Assembly: GCA_034004685.1 (NCBI GenBank) | Contig: JAVEWG010000016.1 | Span: 1 to 64,000, forward strand | Origin: JAEUNX01 sp034004685 | Lineage (GTDB): Bacteria; Pseudomonadota; Gammaproteobacteria; Burkholderiales; Rhodocyclaceae | Direction: 5' to 3' | DNA: 64,000 nucleotides | Shown here: positions 53,858-62,787 of the stretch, in pieces | Numbering within the stretch: the stretch's first letter is position 1 | Layout: every line of letters starts with the position of its first letter | Notes under the pieces: generated by a model | The model's database searches: none | Seen by the model: only the letters and a program-made list of their open reading frames with translations | Told to the model about the DNA's origin: nothing | Made by a program: the position numbers and the translations under genes

Positions 53858-55819
53858 TCATGCCGAACCCCGTATCCACCCGAGGGCGGCTGTGACGGCT
53901 TGATCCACGTCCAGCCCGCTCGTATCGAGGAGATGCGCATCCGGCAACTTCCGCAGGGGGGCGACCGAGCGGGAAGCATCCCGCTCATCCCGCTCCCGCA
54001 GATCCTGCGAAAGGCTTTCCATGCTAGCAGCCATTCCCTTCTCTATCAACTGCTTATAGCGGCGATCGGCCCGGGCCTCGACGCTGGCGGTGAGGAAGAT
54101 CTTGCAGGTGGCGTCCGGAAAGACTACCGAGCCCATGTCCCGCCCTTCGGCCACCAAGCCCGGTGCCCGGCGGTAAGCCCGCTGACGGGCCAACAAGGCA
54201 TCCCGCACCGCAGCCACGGCCGCCACCTTGGAAGCCCCGCTGGAGCAGGCCTCGCTGCGGATCGCTTCGGTCACGTCCTCGCCGGAGAGTTCGATGCTCC
54301 CGTCCCGAAACACCGCGGGCAGCTCAGCCGCCAAGGACGCCAGGGCGGCACCATCATCTAGGGCCACGCCAGCGCGCATCGCCGCCAGGGCCACCAGGCG
54401 ATAGAGGGAACCGCTATCCAGGTAGTGGTAACCCAAGGCCCGGGCTACCCGGGCCGCCACCGTACCCTTGCCCGAAGCCGAGGGTCCATCGATGGCCACC
54501 ACCGGTACAGCCTGAACCACCTTGGCAAAGCTCTCGAAGTAGGTCGGGAAGGTCTTGTTCACGCACTTGGGATCGAGAATCCTTACTCCCACGCCCCCCA
54601 ACGCCACCAGGGAAAAACACATGGCCATGCGATGGTCGTCGTAAGTGGCGATGGCCGCGTCTGGCCGCAGCCCTCCTGCCGGCGGGGTCACCACCAGGAA
54701 GTCAGCCCCCTCCTCCACCCGGGCACCCACCTTACGCAGCTCGGTGGCCATGGCGGCGATCCGGTCGGTCTCCTTGACCCGCCAGCTGGCGATATTCCTC
54801 AAACGACAGGAACCATCGGCGAACAACGCGGCCACCCCCAGGGTCATGGCGGCATCGGGAATGTGGTTGAGATCCAGGTCGAACGCTTTCAAGGAACCGG
54901 ATTCGGGGCCCCGGGCCTCGATCCAGTTCTCCCCCATCTCGATGCGGGCGCCGAGTTGGGCCAAAGCTTCGGCGAAGCGCACGTCCCCCTGGATACTGTC
55001 CCGCCCTACACCTTCCACCCGCACCGGCCCGCCGCCGATGGCTCCAGCAGCCAGAAAATAGGATGCAGAGGAGGCATCCCCCTCCACGAACAACACCCCC
55101 GGACTGCGATAACGCACGCCCCCCGGGATGCGGAAACGGCTCCAACCCTCCCGCTCCACCACCACGCCAAAACGGGCCATGAGATCCAGGGTGATGCCGA
55201 TGTAGGGCTTGGAGATCAGCTCCCCCACCACCTCCACGGTGGTCTCCACCCCGGCCAGGGGCAGCGCCATCAGCAGTGCCGTGAGGAATTGGCTGGAAAC
55301 ATCTCCCCGCACCCGCACCACCCCACCCGGGGCGAGCTGGGCGGGATGGATCTGCAGGGGCGGATAGCCTTGCTGCCCCAGGTAATCCACCCGGGCGCCG
55401 AGCTGACGCAGGCCTTCCACCAAATCACCGATGGGCCGCTCGTGCATGCGGGGCACCCCGGCGAGCCGGTAGCTGCCGCCGGACAGGGCCAGGGCGGCCG
55501 TCAAAGGCCTGAAGGCGGTGCCGGCATTGCCCAGGAAGAGATCACCACTCTTCTCCGGGAAGGGACCACCGGCCCCCACAACCCGGTAATCATCAGTGCC
55601 CGGGTCCCGGGCCCACCGGATCCCCAGGGCAGTGAGCGCCTCCAGCATCCGCTCCACATCGTCGGACGCCAGCAGATCCCGGATGTGGGTTTCACCTTCC
55701 GCCAAAGCCGCCAGCAGCAGGCTACGGTTGGAGATGCTTTTAGAGCCGGGCAGCCGCACCGAACCCCGGGCCCCCAGAAGGGGCGGCAGATCGAGGTATT
55801 CCATGAAAGATTCAGCCAT
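53858..55819 (-). CDS. aroA-cmk: bifunctional 3-phosphoshikimate 1-carboxyvinyltransferase / cytidylate kinase
   Basis: One 653-residue frame encodes two enzymes. Residues 1 to about 433 are EPSP synthase (shikimate pathway) with LPGSKSISNRSLLLAALAEG, LGNAGTAFRPLTAAL, the ETDRIAAMATEL helix and YDDHRMAM. Residues from about 440 are CMP kinase, with the P-loop GPSASGKGT, LDSGSLYRLVALAA and AEGRDMGSVVFPDA. There is no stop or frameshift between them. Such fusions are known from other betaproteobacteria. The ATG used overlaps the tyrA end by 8 bp; an internal ATG (55804, MEYLDLPPL) is the alternative start. Confidence 0.96.
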   Translation of the reverse strand: MAESFMEYLDLPPLLGARGSVRLPGSKSISNRSLLLAALAEGETHIRDLLASDDVERMLEALTALGIRWARDPGTDDYRVVGAGGPFPEKSGDLFLGNAGTAFRPLTAALALSGGSYRLAGVPRMHERPIGDLVEGLRQLGARVDYLGQQGYPPLQIHPAQLAPGGVVRVRGDVSSQFLTALLMALPLAGVETTVEVVGELISKPYIGITLDLMARFGVVVEREGWSRFRIPGGVRYRSPGVLFVEGDASSASYFLAAGAIGGGPVRVEGVGRDSIQGDVRFAEALAQLGARIEMGENWIEARGPESGSLKAFDLDLNHIPDAAMTLGVAALFADGSCRLRNIASWRVKETDRIAAMATELRKVGARVEEGADFLVVTPPAGGLRPDAAIATYDDHRMAMCFSLVALGGVGVRILDPKCVNKTFPTYFESFAKVVQAVPVVAIDGPSASGKGTVAARVARALGYHYLDSGSLYRLVALAAMRAGVALDDGAALASLAAELPAVFRDGSIELSGEDVTEAIRSEACSSGASKVAAVAAVRDALLARQRAYRRAPGLVAEGRDMGSVVFPDATCKIFLTASVEARADRRYKQLIEKGMAASMESLSQDLRERDERDASRSVAPLRKLPDAHLLDTSGLDVDQAVTAALGWIRGSA

Positions 55820-56690
55820 TCTGGACCCGCGCGCCCCACGCATTGCGGGCTTCGCGGGCTTCATTGAAGATGCGTTCCAACTCGTCCCCTTTGCCAGCCA
55901 CCAACAAGGCCCGCAGATAGGCAAGCTCCGCCAGGTAGGCGTCCAGCTCCCCCAACAGGGCATGGCGATTGGCCAGACAGATATCCCGCCACATTTCCGG
56001 GTGACTGCCGGCGATGCGGGTGAAATCCCGGAAGCCGCCAGCGGCGTAGCTGAAGAGGAGTTCGGAATTGGCCCGACCGGCCAGATCATGAACCAGGCCG
56101 AAGGCCAGCAAATGGGGCAGGTGGCTTACCGCGGCAAAGACCCTGTCGTGTTCCTGGGGGCTCATTTCACAGATCACCGCCCCGCAGGCGGCCCAGGCCG
56201 CCCGCACCCGCTCCACAGCCTCCGGAAGATTCTCCGGCAAGGCGGTAATGACCACCTTGCGATCCTGATAAAGGGATGGGAAAGCCGCCCCAACCCCGCT
56301 CTTTTCGGCACCGGCGATGGGATGGGCGGGCACCGTCCAGGCCAGGTGGGACCCCAGGTGGCGATATACCGCCTCGATGACGTCCCGCTTGGTGCTGCCC
56401 GCATCGGTCACCACCGTGCCAGGTTGCAGATGGGGTGCCATGGCGGCCATGATGGCGTCCATCTGCCCCACCGGGGCCGCCAGCAGCACCATATCGCATC
56501 CGTCCAGGGCTTCGGCCCAGTCCAGGGTATAAGCGTCCACCACCTGCTGATCCAGGGCGGCCCGGAGGGAAGCCTCCGAGCGGCCCACCCCGATAACCCG
56601 CTCCACGGCCCCAGCGGCCCGCAGGGCCAGGGCGAAGGAGCCGCCAATCAGGCCAACCCCGCACACCACCAGTTTTTTGATGAGCGGCAT
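55812..56690 (-). CDS. tyrA: prephenate dehydrogenase
   Basis: TyrA oxidatively decarboxylates prephenate to 4-hydroxyphenylpyruvate in tyrosine synthesis. The 292-residue protein is monofunctional, with no chorismate mutase domain. It has the Rossmann motif VCGVGLIGGSFALALRAAGA, VTDAGSTKRDVIEA, and the substrate block PAHPIAGAEKSGVGAA with the catalytic His. The C-terminal helical dimerisation domain contains GGFRDFTRIAGSHPEMWRDI. It lies 3 bp after hisC and overlaps aroA. Confidence 0.96.
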   Translation of the reverse strand: MPLIKKLVVCGVGLIGGSFALALRAAGAVERVIGVGRSEASLRAALDQQVVDAYTLDWAEALDGCDMVLLAAPVGQMDAIMAAMAPHLQPGTVVTDAGSTKRDVIEAVYRHLGSHLAWTVPAHPIAGAEKSGVGAAFPSLYQDRKVVITALPENLPEAVERVRAAWAACGAVICEMSPQEHDRVFAAVSHLPHLLAFGLVHDLAGRANSELLFSYAAGGFRDFTRIAGSHPEMWRDICLANRHALLGELDAYLAELAYLRALLVAGKGDELERIFNEAREARNAWGARVQNG

Positions 56691-56693
56691 TGC

Positions 56694-57791
56694 TTACGCC
56701 AAGGCGATTTTCAGGGCCGCCAGGAAGCGCTGGTTCTCTTCCGGCAGCCCGATGGAAATCCGCAGCCATTCGGGCATGCCGTATCCGCCGATGGGGCGAA
56801 CGATCACACCCTGGCGGAGCAGGCTGGCATTGACTGCAGCTCCGTTCCCGACCCGGACGGTGACGAAATTGCCCGAGGAAGGGATCCATTCCAGACCCAG
56901 CTTGGCGAAGGCCTCCACGAGCTGGCGCATGCCCCGCCTGTTGACTTCCGCGCTCTGGGAAAGGAATTCCTGATCGTCAAGAGCGGCTGCGGCCGCCGCC
57001 AGGGACAGGTTATTGACATTAAAGGGCTGGCGCACCCGATTGAGCAAACCCACTACCTCGGGGTTGCCCAGTCCGTACCCCACCCGCAGCCCGGCCAGGC
57101 CGTAGGCCTTTGAGAAGGTACGGGAAATCAACAGGTTGGGAAAGCGGGGCAGCCAGCTCACAGCATCGTAGGCCTGATCGGCGGCCAGATATTCGGTGTA
57201 GGCTTCATCCAGCACCACCAACACTTGGCGGGGCACGGACTCCAGGAAGGCCAGGACCTCCTCCCCCGGCACGAAGGTACCGGTGGGATTATTGGGATTA
57301 GCAATGAACACCACCCGAGTGTCCGACCGGATCGCCCGAGCCATGGCCGGCAGGTCATGGCCGAAGTTCCGGGCCGGCACTTCGATGCCGGCGGCGCCGA
57401 CGGTCTGGGTTGCCAGGGGATAGACGGCGAAGGCGTACTGGGCATACACCGCCGACAACCCCGGAGCCAGGAACGCCCGGGCCGCCATGTCAAGCACGTC
57501 ATTGGAGCCATTGCCCAGCACGATCTGGCTGACATCCACCCCAAAGCGCCGGCACAGGGCAGACTTGAGCTCGAAACCGTTGCCGTCCGGGTAACGGGGC
57601 ACCTCCGCCACCGCGGCCAGGAGTGCATTCCGGGCGCGCCCGCTCATCCCCAGGGGATTTTCGTTGGAAGCCAGCTTGACGATCCCCGCCTCGGCCAGGC
57701 CCATCTCCCGGGCCAGCTCGGAAATCGGCTTGCCTGGCTGATAGGGGGCGATGTTGCGGATGTATTCCGGCGCTGGAATGGGACAGGCCAT
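56694..57791 (-). CDS. hisC: histidinol-phosphate aminotransferase
   Basis: This class I/II PLP aminotransferase has 365 residues. The PLP Lys is in SRTFSKAYGLAGLRVGYGLG, and LASNENPLGMSGRARNALLA and NPNNPTGTFVPGEEVLAFLE are family motifs. Because it sits between pheA and tyrA, it probably also transaminates phenylpyruvate or 4-hydroxyphenylpyruvate, as hisC2/hisH-type enzymes in this supraoperon do in other proteobacteria (inference). Start: MACPIPAPEYIRNIAPYQPG. Confidence 0.95.
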   Translation of the reverse strand: MACPIPAPEYIRNIAPYQPGKPISELAREMGLAEAGIVKLASNENPLGMSGRARNALLAAVAEVPRYPDGNGFELKSALCRRFGVDVSQIVLGNGSNDVLDMAARAFLAPGLSAVYAQYAFAVYPLATQTVGAAGIEVPARNFGHDLPAMARAIRSDTRVVFIANPNNPTGTFVPGEEVLAFLESVPRQVLVVLDEAYTEYLAADQAYDAVSWLPRFPNLLISRTFSKAYGLAGLRVGYGLGNPEVVGLLNRVRQPFNVNNLSLAAAAAALDDQEFLSQSAEVNRRGMRQLVEAFAKLGLEWIPSSGNFVTVRVGNGAAVNASLLRQGVIVRPIGGYGMPEWLRISIGLPEENQRFLAALKIALA

Positions 57792-57814
57792 GAAACTCTC
57801 CTCGGGCGACTGGT

Positions 57815-58879
57815 TTAAAGCGCGGCGACCGGGTAGGAGCCCAGCACCTTGACGAAGGCGGCCCGCTCCTTCAACTCGGCCAGGGCCGCCCCGAGGGCCG
57901 GATCGGACTGGTGGCCCTCCACATCAATGTAGAAGACATATTCCCAAAGGCCCGAGCGGGCCGGCCGGGACTGAAACTTGGTCATGCTCACCCCGTGGCG
58001 GGCCAGGGGCTCCAGCAGCGCGTGCATGGCGCCCGGCCGATTCGCGGCGGAACACACCAGGGAGGTCTTGTCCCGCCCCGACGGCCCCGCGTCGTGCTTG
58101 GCAATCACCAGGAAGCGGGTGGTGTTGTTGGGATCGTCCTCGATATGTTGAGCCAGGGTGGCGAGCCCGTATTCCTCGGCGGCAGCTTCCCCGGCAATGG
58201 CGCAAGCGCCCTCTTCCTCCGCCGCCAGCCGCGCAGCCTCCCCGTTGCTGACCACCGGAATCCGGGGCACCCCCGGCAATTGACGATTGAGCCATTCGTG
58301 GCACTGGGCCAGGGACTGGGCGTGAGAATAGACCCGCTTGACCTCTCCCAGGCTGGCGCAACGGGACAGGGCATTCTGGTGGATACGCAGGGTCACCTCG
58401 CCGCAGACCTGCAACGGGCTGGAGAGCATCAGGTCGAGCGTGCGACCCACCGCCCCTTCGGTGCTGTTTTCCACGGGCACCACGCCATAGTCGGCGTTGC
58501 CCGCCTCCACCGCCCGGAACACGTCATCGATGGCGCCGCTGGGCAGGAACTCCGGGGCCGCGCCGAATTGCTTGCGGGCCGCGCCTTCCGAAAAAGTGCC
58601 GGCCGGGCCCAGGTAGGTAACGCGGAGGGGTTTCTCGACAGCCAGGCAGGCGGACATGATCTCCCGAAAGATCCGCAGCACCGCCGCCTCGGGCAAGGGG
58701 CCCGGGTTAAGCTCGGCCAGCCGGCGCAGCACCTGGGCCTCCCGCTCGGGCCGATAGATCGCCCCTTGCTTGAGAGCACCGATACGCTCGGCGCAATGAG
58801 CCCGTTCCGACATGCGGGCGAGGATTTCTTCGTCGAGACAATCGATGCGCTTGCGCAGATTCAGGAGTTCGTCACTCAT
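57815..58879 (-). CDS. pheA: bifunctional chorismate mutase / prephenate dehydratase (P-protein)
   Basis: The protein has three domains. Residues 1-85 are an AroQ-type chorismate mutase (ELLNLRKRIDCLDEEILARM). Residues about 88-265 are prephenate dehydratase (TYLGPAGTFSEGAARKQFG, PVENSTEGAVGRTLDLML). Residues about 272-354 are a regulatory ACT domain that binds phenylalanine. The ACT motif usually written ESRP is QSRP here (KFQSRPARSGLWEYVFYID). The length is 354. The start is ATG at 58879 after GAGAACAACCCG; the upstream in-frame extension overlaps serC. It lies 10 bp after serC. Confidence 0.96.
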   Translation of the reverse strand: MSDELLNLRKRIDCLDEEILARMSERAHCAERIGALKQGAIYRPEREAQVLRRLAELNPGPLPEAAVLRIFREIMSACLAVEKPLRVTYLGPAGTFSEGAARKQFGAAPEFLPSGAIDDVFRAVEAGNADYGVVPVENSTEGAVGRTLDLMLSSPLQVCGEVTLRIHQNALSRCASLGEVKRVYSHAQSLAQCHEWLNRQLPGVPRIPVVSNGEAARLAAEEEGACAIAGEAAAEEYGLATLAQHIEDDPNNTTRFLVIAKHDAGPSGRDKTSLVCSAANRPGAMHALLEPLARHGVSMTKFQSRPARSGLWEYVFYIDVEGHQSDPALGAALAELKERAAFVKVLGSYPVAAL

Positions 58880-58889
58880 CGGGTTGTTC

Positions 58890-59987
58890 TCAGCCGTTGC
58901 GTCGTGCGAAATCGCGCATGAAGTCCACCAGGGCCGCCACTCCCTCCAGGGGCATGGCGTTGTAGATGGAGGCACGCATGCCCCCCACCGACTTGTGACC
59001 CTTAAGCTGCACCAGGCCGGCGGCCTTGGCCTCAGCCAGGAAGGCCTCGTTGCGGGATTCGTCCTTGAGGAAGAAAGGCACGTTCATCCGCGAGCGGCAG
59101 GCCTGGGCCACCCGGTTCTCATAAAAGCCGCTACCGTCCAGGTAGTCGTAGAGCAGGCCGGCCTTGGCGATGTTGCGGGCCTCGATGGCCGCCACCCCGC
59201 CCTGGCGCTTGAGCCACTGGAACACCAGCCCGGCGATATAGATGGAATAGGTGGGCGGGGTGTTGTACATGGAGCCGTTATCGGCCACCACTCGGTAGTC
59301 AAAGGCACTGGGGCATTCCCGGCGTGCCCGGCCAAGGAGATCTTCCCGGATGATGACCAGGGTGAGGCCTGCCGGCCCGATGTTCTTTTGGGCGCCGCCG
59401 AACAATAGACCGTACTTGGAAAAGTCGATGGGCCTGGAAAGGATGTGGGACGACACATCAGCCACCACCGGGATCTCCGGCCGGCCCAGGGCGGCCATAT
59501 CCGGGTCGAAGGGGTACTCCACCCCACCGATGGTTTCGTTGGTGCACACGAACAGGTAGGCAGGATCCCTGGAAAGTTGCCAGGTTTCCTGAGGCGGCAC
59601 GGTGGTAAAGCCGCTCCCCTCACTGCTGGCCGCCACATGGGCCGTGCAGTACTTGCCCGCTTCCTTTTGGGATTTGGTGGTCCACGAACCGGTCAGCACG
59701 TAGTCCGCGCAGGTCTTTTCCCCCAGCAGATTGAGGGGAATGATGGCGTTCTCGCCAATCGCCCCGCCCTGCATGAAGAGGATGCGGAAGTTCGCCGGCA
59801 CTGCCAGGAGTTCCCGCAGGTCGGCCTCGGCTTGCTCGAAGATGGCGGTGAATTCCTTGCCGCGATGGCTCATCTCCATCACGCCCATGCCGGAACCCCG
59901 CCAGTCGAGCATTTCCGCCGCGGCCTGCTCCAGCACCTCCTGGGGCAACATGGCCGGACCGGGGCTGAAATTGAAAACCCGCGTCAC
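58890..59987 (-). CDS. serC: phosphoserine aminotransferase
   Basis: SerC transaminates 3-phosphohydroxypyruvate to phosphoserine and also acts in pyridoxal phosphate synthesis. The 365-residue protein begins (GTG start) with the sequence VFNFSPGPAMLPQEVLEQAA. It has the PLP Lys in FGGAQKNIGPAGLTLVI and a C-terminal SVGGMRASIYNAMPLEGVAA. The GTG start overlaps the gyrA stop (GTGA), with GGAGG 6 nt upstream, a strong coupled ribosome site. Confidence 0.97.
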   Translation of the reverse strand: MTRVFNFSPGPAMLPQEVLEQAAAEMLDWRGSGMGVMEMSHRGKEFTAIFEQAEADLRELLAVPANFRILFMQGGAIGENAIIPLNLLGEKTCADYVLTGSWTTKSQKEAGKYCTAHVAASSEGSGFTTVPPQETWQLSRDPAYLFVCTNETIGGVEYPFDPDMAALGRPEIPVVADVSSHILSRPIDFSKYGLLFGGAQKNIGPAGLTLVIIREDLLGRARRECPSAFDYRVVADNGSMYNTPPTYSIYIAGLVFQWLKRQGGVAAIEARNIAKAGLLYDYLDGSGFYENRVAQACRSRMNVPFFLKDESRNEAFLAEAKAAGLVQLKGHKSVGGMRASIYNAMPLEGVAALVDFMRDFARRNG

Positions 59988-62605
59988 GCCGTGCCTCCTT
60001 CGCCCTCATCAGGTTGAACCGGTTTGCCACCGGCTTCATCGGCTTCGCCCTCGGCGAGATCCTCGGGCTCGTCTTCGGACTCGGCCACCTTTTCGATGCC
60101 CGCCAGCCAGGTGCCCTCATCCAGGTTGATCAGGGTCACCCCCTGGGTGGAACGGCCCATCTCCCGGATATCCGTCACCCGGGTGCGGATCAACACGCCA
60201 CCGGTGGAGATCAGCATGATCTCGTCCTTGGGTTCCACCAGCACCGCCCCCACCAGGCTGCCGTTACGCTCGCTGGTCTGAATCGCGATCATGCCCTTGG
60301 TGCCCCGGCCGTGGCGGGTGTATTCCGCCACTGGCGTGCGCTTGCCGTAACCGTTCTCGGTCACCGTCAGCACCGACAGCTCCTCGCTGCTGGCCACCAG
60401 CATGGCGATCACCCGCTGCCCCTCCTCCAGGGTCATGCCCCGCACGCCCCGGGCCTCCCGGCCCATGGGCCGCACGTCGCCCTCGGCAAAGCGCACCGCC
60501 TTGCCGGCATCGGAGAACAGCATCACGTCGCATTGCCCGTCGGTGATGGCCACCCCGATCAGGTGGTCACCATCGTCCAGATTCACCGCGATGATGCCGG
60601 CCTTGCGAGGGTTAGCGAAGGCGGTCAGCGCCGTCTTCTTCACCGTGCCTTCGGCGGTAGCCATGAATACGAAATGATTCTCGTCGAAGGCCTGGACCGG
60701 CAGGACGGCGGTGATCTTCTCCCCATCCACCAACGGGAAAAGGTTCACGATGGGCCTCCCCCGGGAGCCCCGGGTGCCTTCCGGCACTTCATAGACCTTG
60801 AGCCAGTAAGCCCGACCCCGGCTGGAGAAGCACAGGATGGTGTCGTGGGTGTTGGCCACGAACAGGCGGTCGATGAAGTCCTCGTCCTTCATGGAGGTGG
60901 CCTGCTTGCCTCGCCCGCCCCGGCGCTGAGCCCGGTAATCGGCCAGAGGCTGGCGCTTGAAGTAGCCGCCGTGGGAGAGGGTCACCACCATGTCTTCTGG
61001 GGCGATGAGGTCCTCGATGTTGATCTCGGCAGTGTTGAACACCACCTCAGAGCGGCGCGGGTCGCCGAACTGGTTCTTGATGGCGGTGAGTTCCTCGCCA
61101 ATGATGGTGGTGATCCGGGCCGGGGTGGCCAGGATGTCCAGCAGGTCGGCGATGAGATCCATGACCTCCCGGTACTCCGCTACGATCTTGTCCTGCTCCA
61201 GGCCGGTAAGCCGTTGCAGGCGCAACTCCAGGATCGCTTGGGCCTGGACGTCGGAAAGCACATAGCCCTGGGCAGACAGGCCGAACTCCGGTGCCAGGCC
61301 CTCCGGACGATAGCTGTCGGCGACGGCACGGCTCAACATCTCTTCCACTAGGGCGGAGCGCCACTGGCGGGCCATCAGTTCCCGTTTGGCATCAGCCGGG
61401 GTGGGCGCCGCCTTGATCAGGGCGATGATCTCATCCACGTTGGACAGGGCTACCGCCAGGCCTTCCAGGACGTGCCCCCGGTCCCGGGCCTTCTTCAGCT
61501 CAAAAATGGTGCGACGGGTCACCACCTCCCGGCGATGGGCCAGGAAGCACTCGATCATCTGCTTGAGGTTGAGGAGGCGCGGCTTGCCATCCACCAGGGC
61601 CACCATGTTCATGCCGAAGGTGTCCTGGAGCTGGGTCTGCTTGAACAGGTTGTTGAGCACCACCTCGGCCACTTCGCCGCGCTTCAACTCGATCACCACC
61701 CGCATGCCGGACTTGTCGGACTCGTCCCGGATTTCGCTGATGCCCTCGATCTTCTTCTCGTTGACCAGTTCGGCGATCTTCTCAAGCAGGGTCTTCTTGT
61801 TCACCTGATAGGGCAGCTCATCGACGATGATGGCCTGACGGTCGCCCTTGCCGATGTCCTCGAAGTGGGTGCGCGCCCGCATCACCACCCGGCCCCGACC
61901 GGTGCGATAGCCCTCGTGGACGCCATGCAACCCGTAGATCAGGGCCGCGGTGGGGAAATCCGGCGCCTGGACAATACGGATCAAATCCTCGATATCGGTG
62001 TCCGGGCTGGCCAACAGGGCCAGGCAGGCATCCACCACTTCGTTCAGGTTGTGGGGCGGAATGTTGGTAGCCATCCCCACCGCGATCCCGGACGAACCGT
62101 TGATCAGCAGATTGGGGATGCGGGCCGGCAGGATCTGAGGTTCCTTTTCGGAGCCGTCGTAGTTAGGCCCGAAGTCCACCGTTTCCTTGTCGATATCCGC
62201 CAGCAACTCATGACCGATCCGGGCCATGCGGATTTCGGTGTAACGCATTGCCGCCGCGTTGTCCCCATCCACCGAACCAAAGTTGCCCTGGCCGTCCACC
62301 AACATGTAGCGCAAGGAAAAATCCTGGGCCATCCGCACGATGGTGTCATAGACGGCCGAATCCCCGTGGGGGTGGTACTTACCGATCACGTCCCCGACAA
62401 TACGGGCCGACTTCTTGTAAGCCCGGTTCCAGTCGTTATTGAGTTCGTGCATGGCGAAGAGCACCCGCCGATGCACCGGCTTGAGCCCGTCCCGGGCATC
62501 GGGCAGGGCACGCCCGACGATCACGCTCATGGCGTAATCCAGATAGGAGTGACGCATCTCCTCTTCGAGGCTGATGGGCAGGGTCTCTTTGGCGAACTGG
62601 ATCAT
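59984..62605 (-). CDS. gyrA: DNA gyrase subunit A
   Basis: GyrA cuts and rejoins DNA for negative supercoiling. The 873-residue product keeps E. coli numbering in the breakage-reunion domain: catalytic Y122 (AAMRYTEIRM), and S83 and D87 in GDSAVYD, both wild-type for quinolone sensitivity. The GyrA box QRRGGRG and six-bladed C-terminal beta-pinwheel follow, then an acidic tail (EDEPEDLAEGEADEAGG). It is the first gene of a long run through serC, pheA, hisC, tyrA, aroA-cmk and rpsA, and is divergent from the amidohydrolase gene. Confidence 0.98.
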   Translation of the reverse strand: MIQFAKETLPISLEEEMRHSYLDYAMSVIVGRALPDARDGLKPVHRRVLFAMHELNNDWNRAYKKSARIVGDVIGKYHPHGDSAVYDTIVRMAQDFSLRYMLVDGQGNFGSVDGDNAAAMRYTEIRMARIGHELLADIDKETVDFGPNYDGSEKEPQILPARIPNLLINGSSGIAVGMATNIPPHNLNEVVDACLALLASPDTDIEDLIRIVQAPDFPTAALIYGLHGVHEGYRTGRGRVVMRARTHFEDIGKGDRQAIIVDELPYQVNKKTLLEKIAELVNEKKIEGISEIRDESDKSGMRVVIELKRGEVAEVVLNNLFKQTQLQDTFGMNMVALVDGKPRLLNLKQMIECFLAHRREVVTRRTIFELKKARDRGHVLEGLAVALSNVDEIIALIKAAPTPADAKRELMARQWRSALVEEMLSRAVADSYRPEGLAPEFGLSAQGYVLSDVQAQAILELRLQRLTGLEQDKIVAEYREVMDLIADLLDILATPARITTIIGEELTAIKNQFGDPRRSEVVFNTAEINIEDLIAPEDMVVTLSHGGYFKRQPLADYRAQRRGGRGKQATSMKDEDFIDRLFVANTHDTILCFSSRGRAYWLKVYEVPEGTRGSRGRPIVNLFPLVDGEKITAVLPVQAFDENHFVFMATAEGTVKKTALTAFANPRKAGIIAVNLDDGDHLIGVAITDGQCDVMLFSDAGKAVRFAEGDVRPMGREARGVRGMTLEEGQRVIAMLVASSEELSVLTVTENGYGKRTPVAEYTRHGRGTKGMIAIQTSERNGSLVGAVLVEPKDEIMLISTGGVLIRTRVTDIREMGRSTQGVTLINLDEGTWLAGIEKVAESEDEPEDLAEGEADEAGGKPVQPDEGEGGTA

Positions 62606-62787
62606 TGGCGCGCAGCGGAAGTCCGCGAGAATCCGAAACGAACGATATTACCACGGCGGCCCCACCCCTTTCCCGCCCCAGTGGCATGGCCGGCCAACAA
62701 CAGCAAGCCCGTTTGGCGACACCCAACGCCTTGCTTACACTCAACCACCGGCGACTGCCTCAAAACCCCGTACAGCAAGGACCCCCG

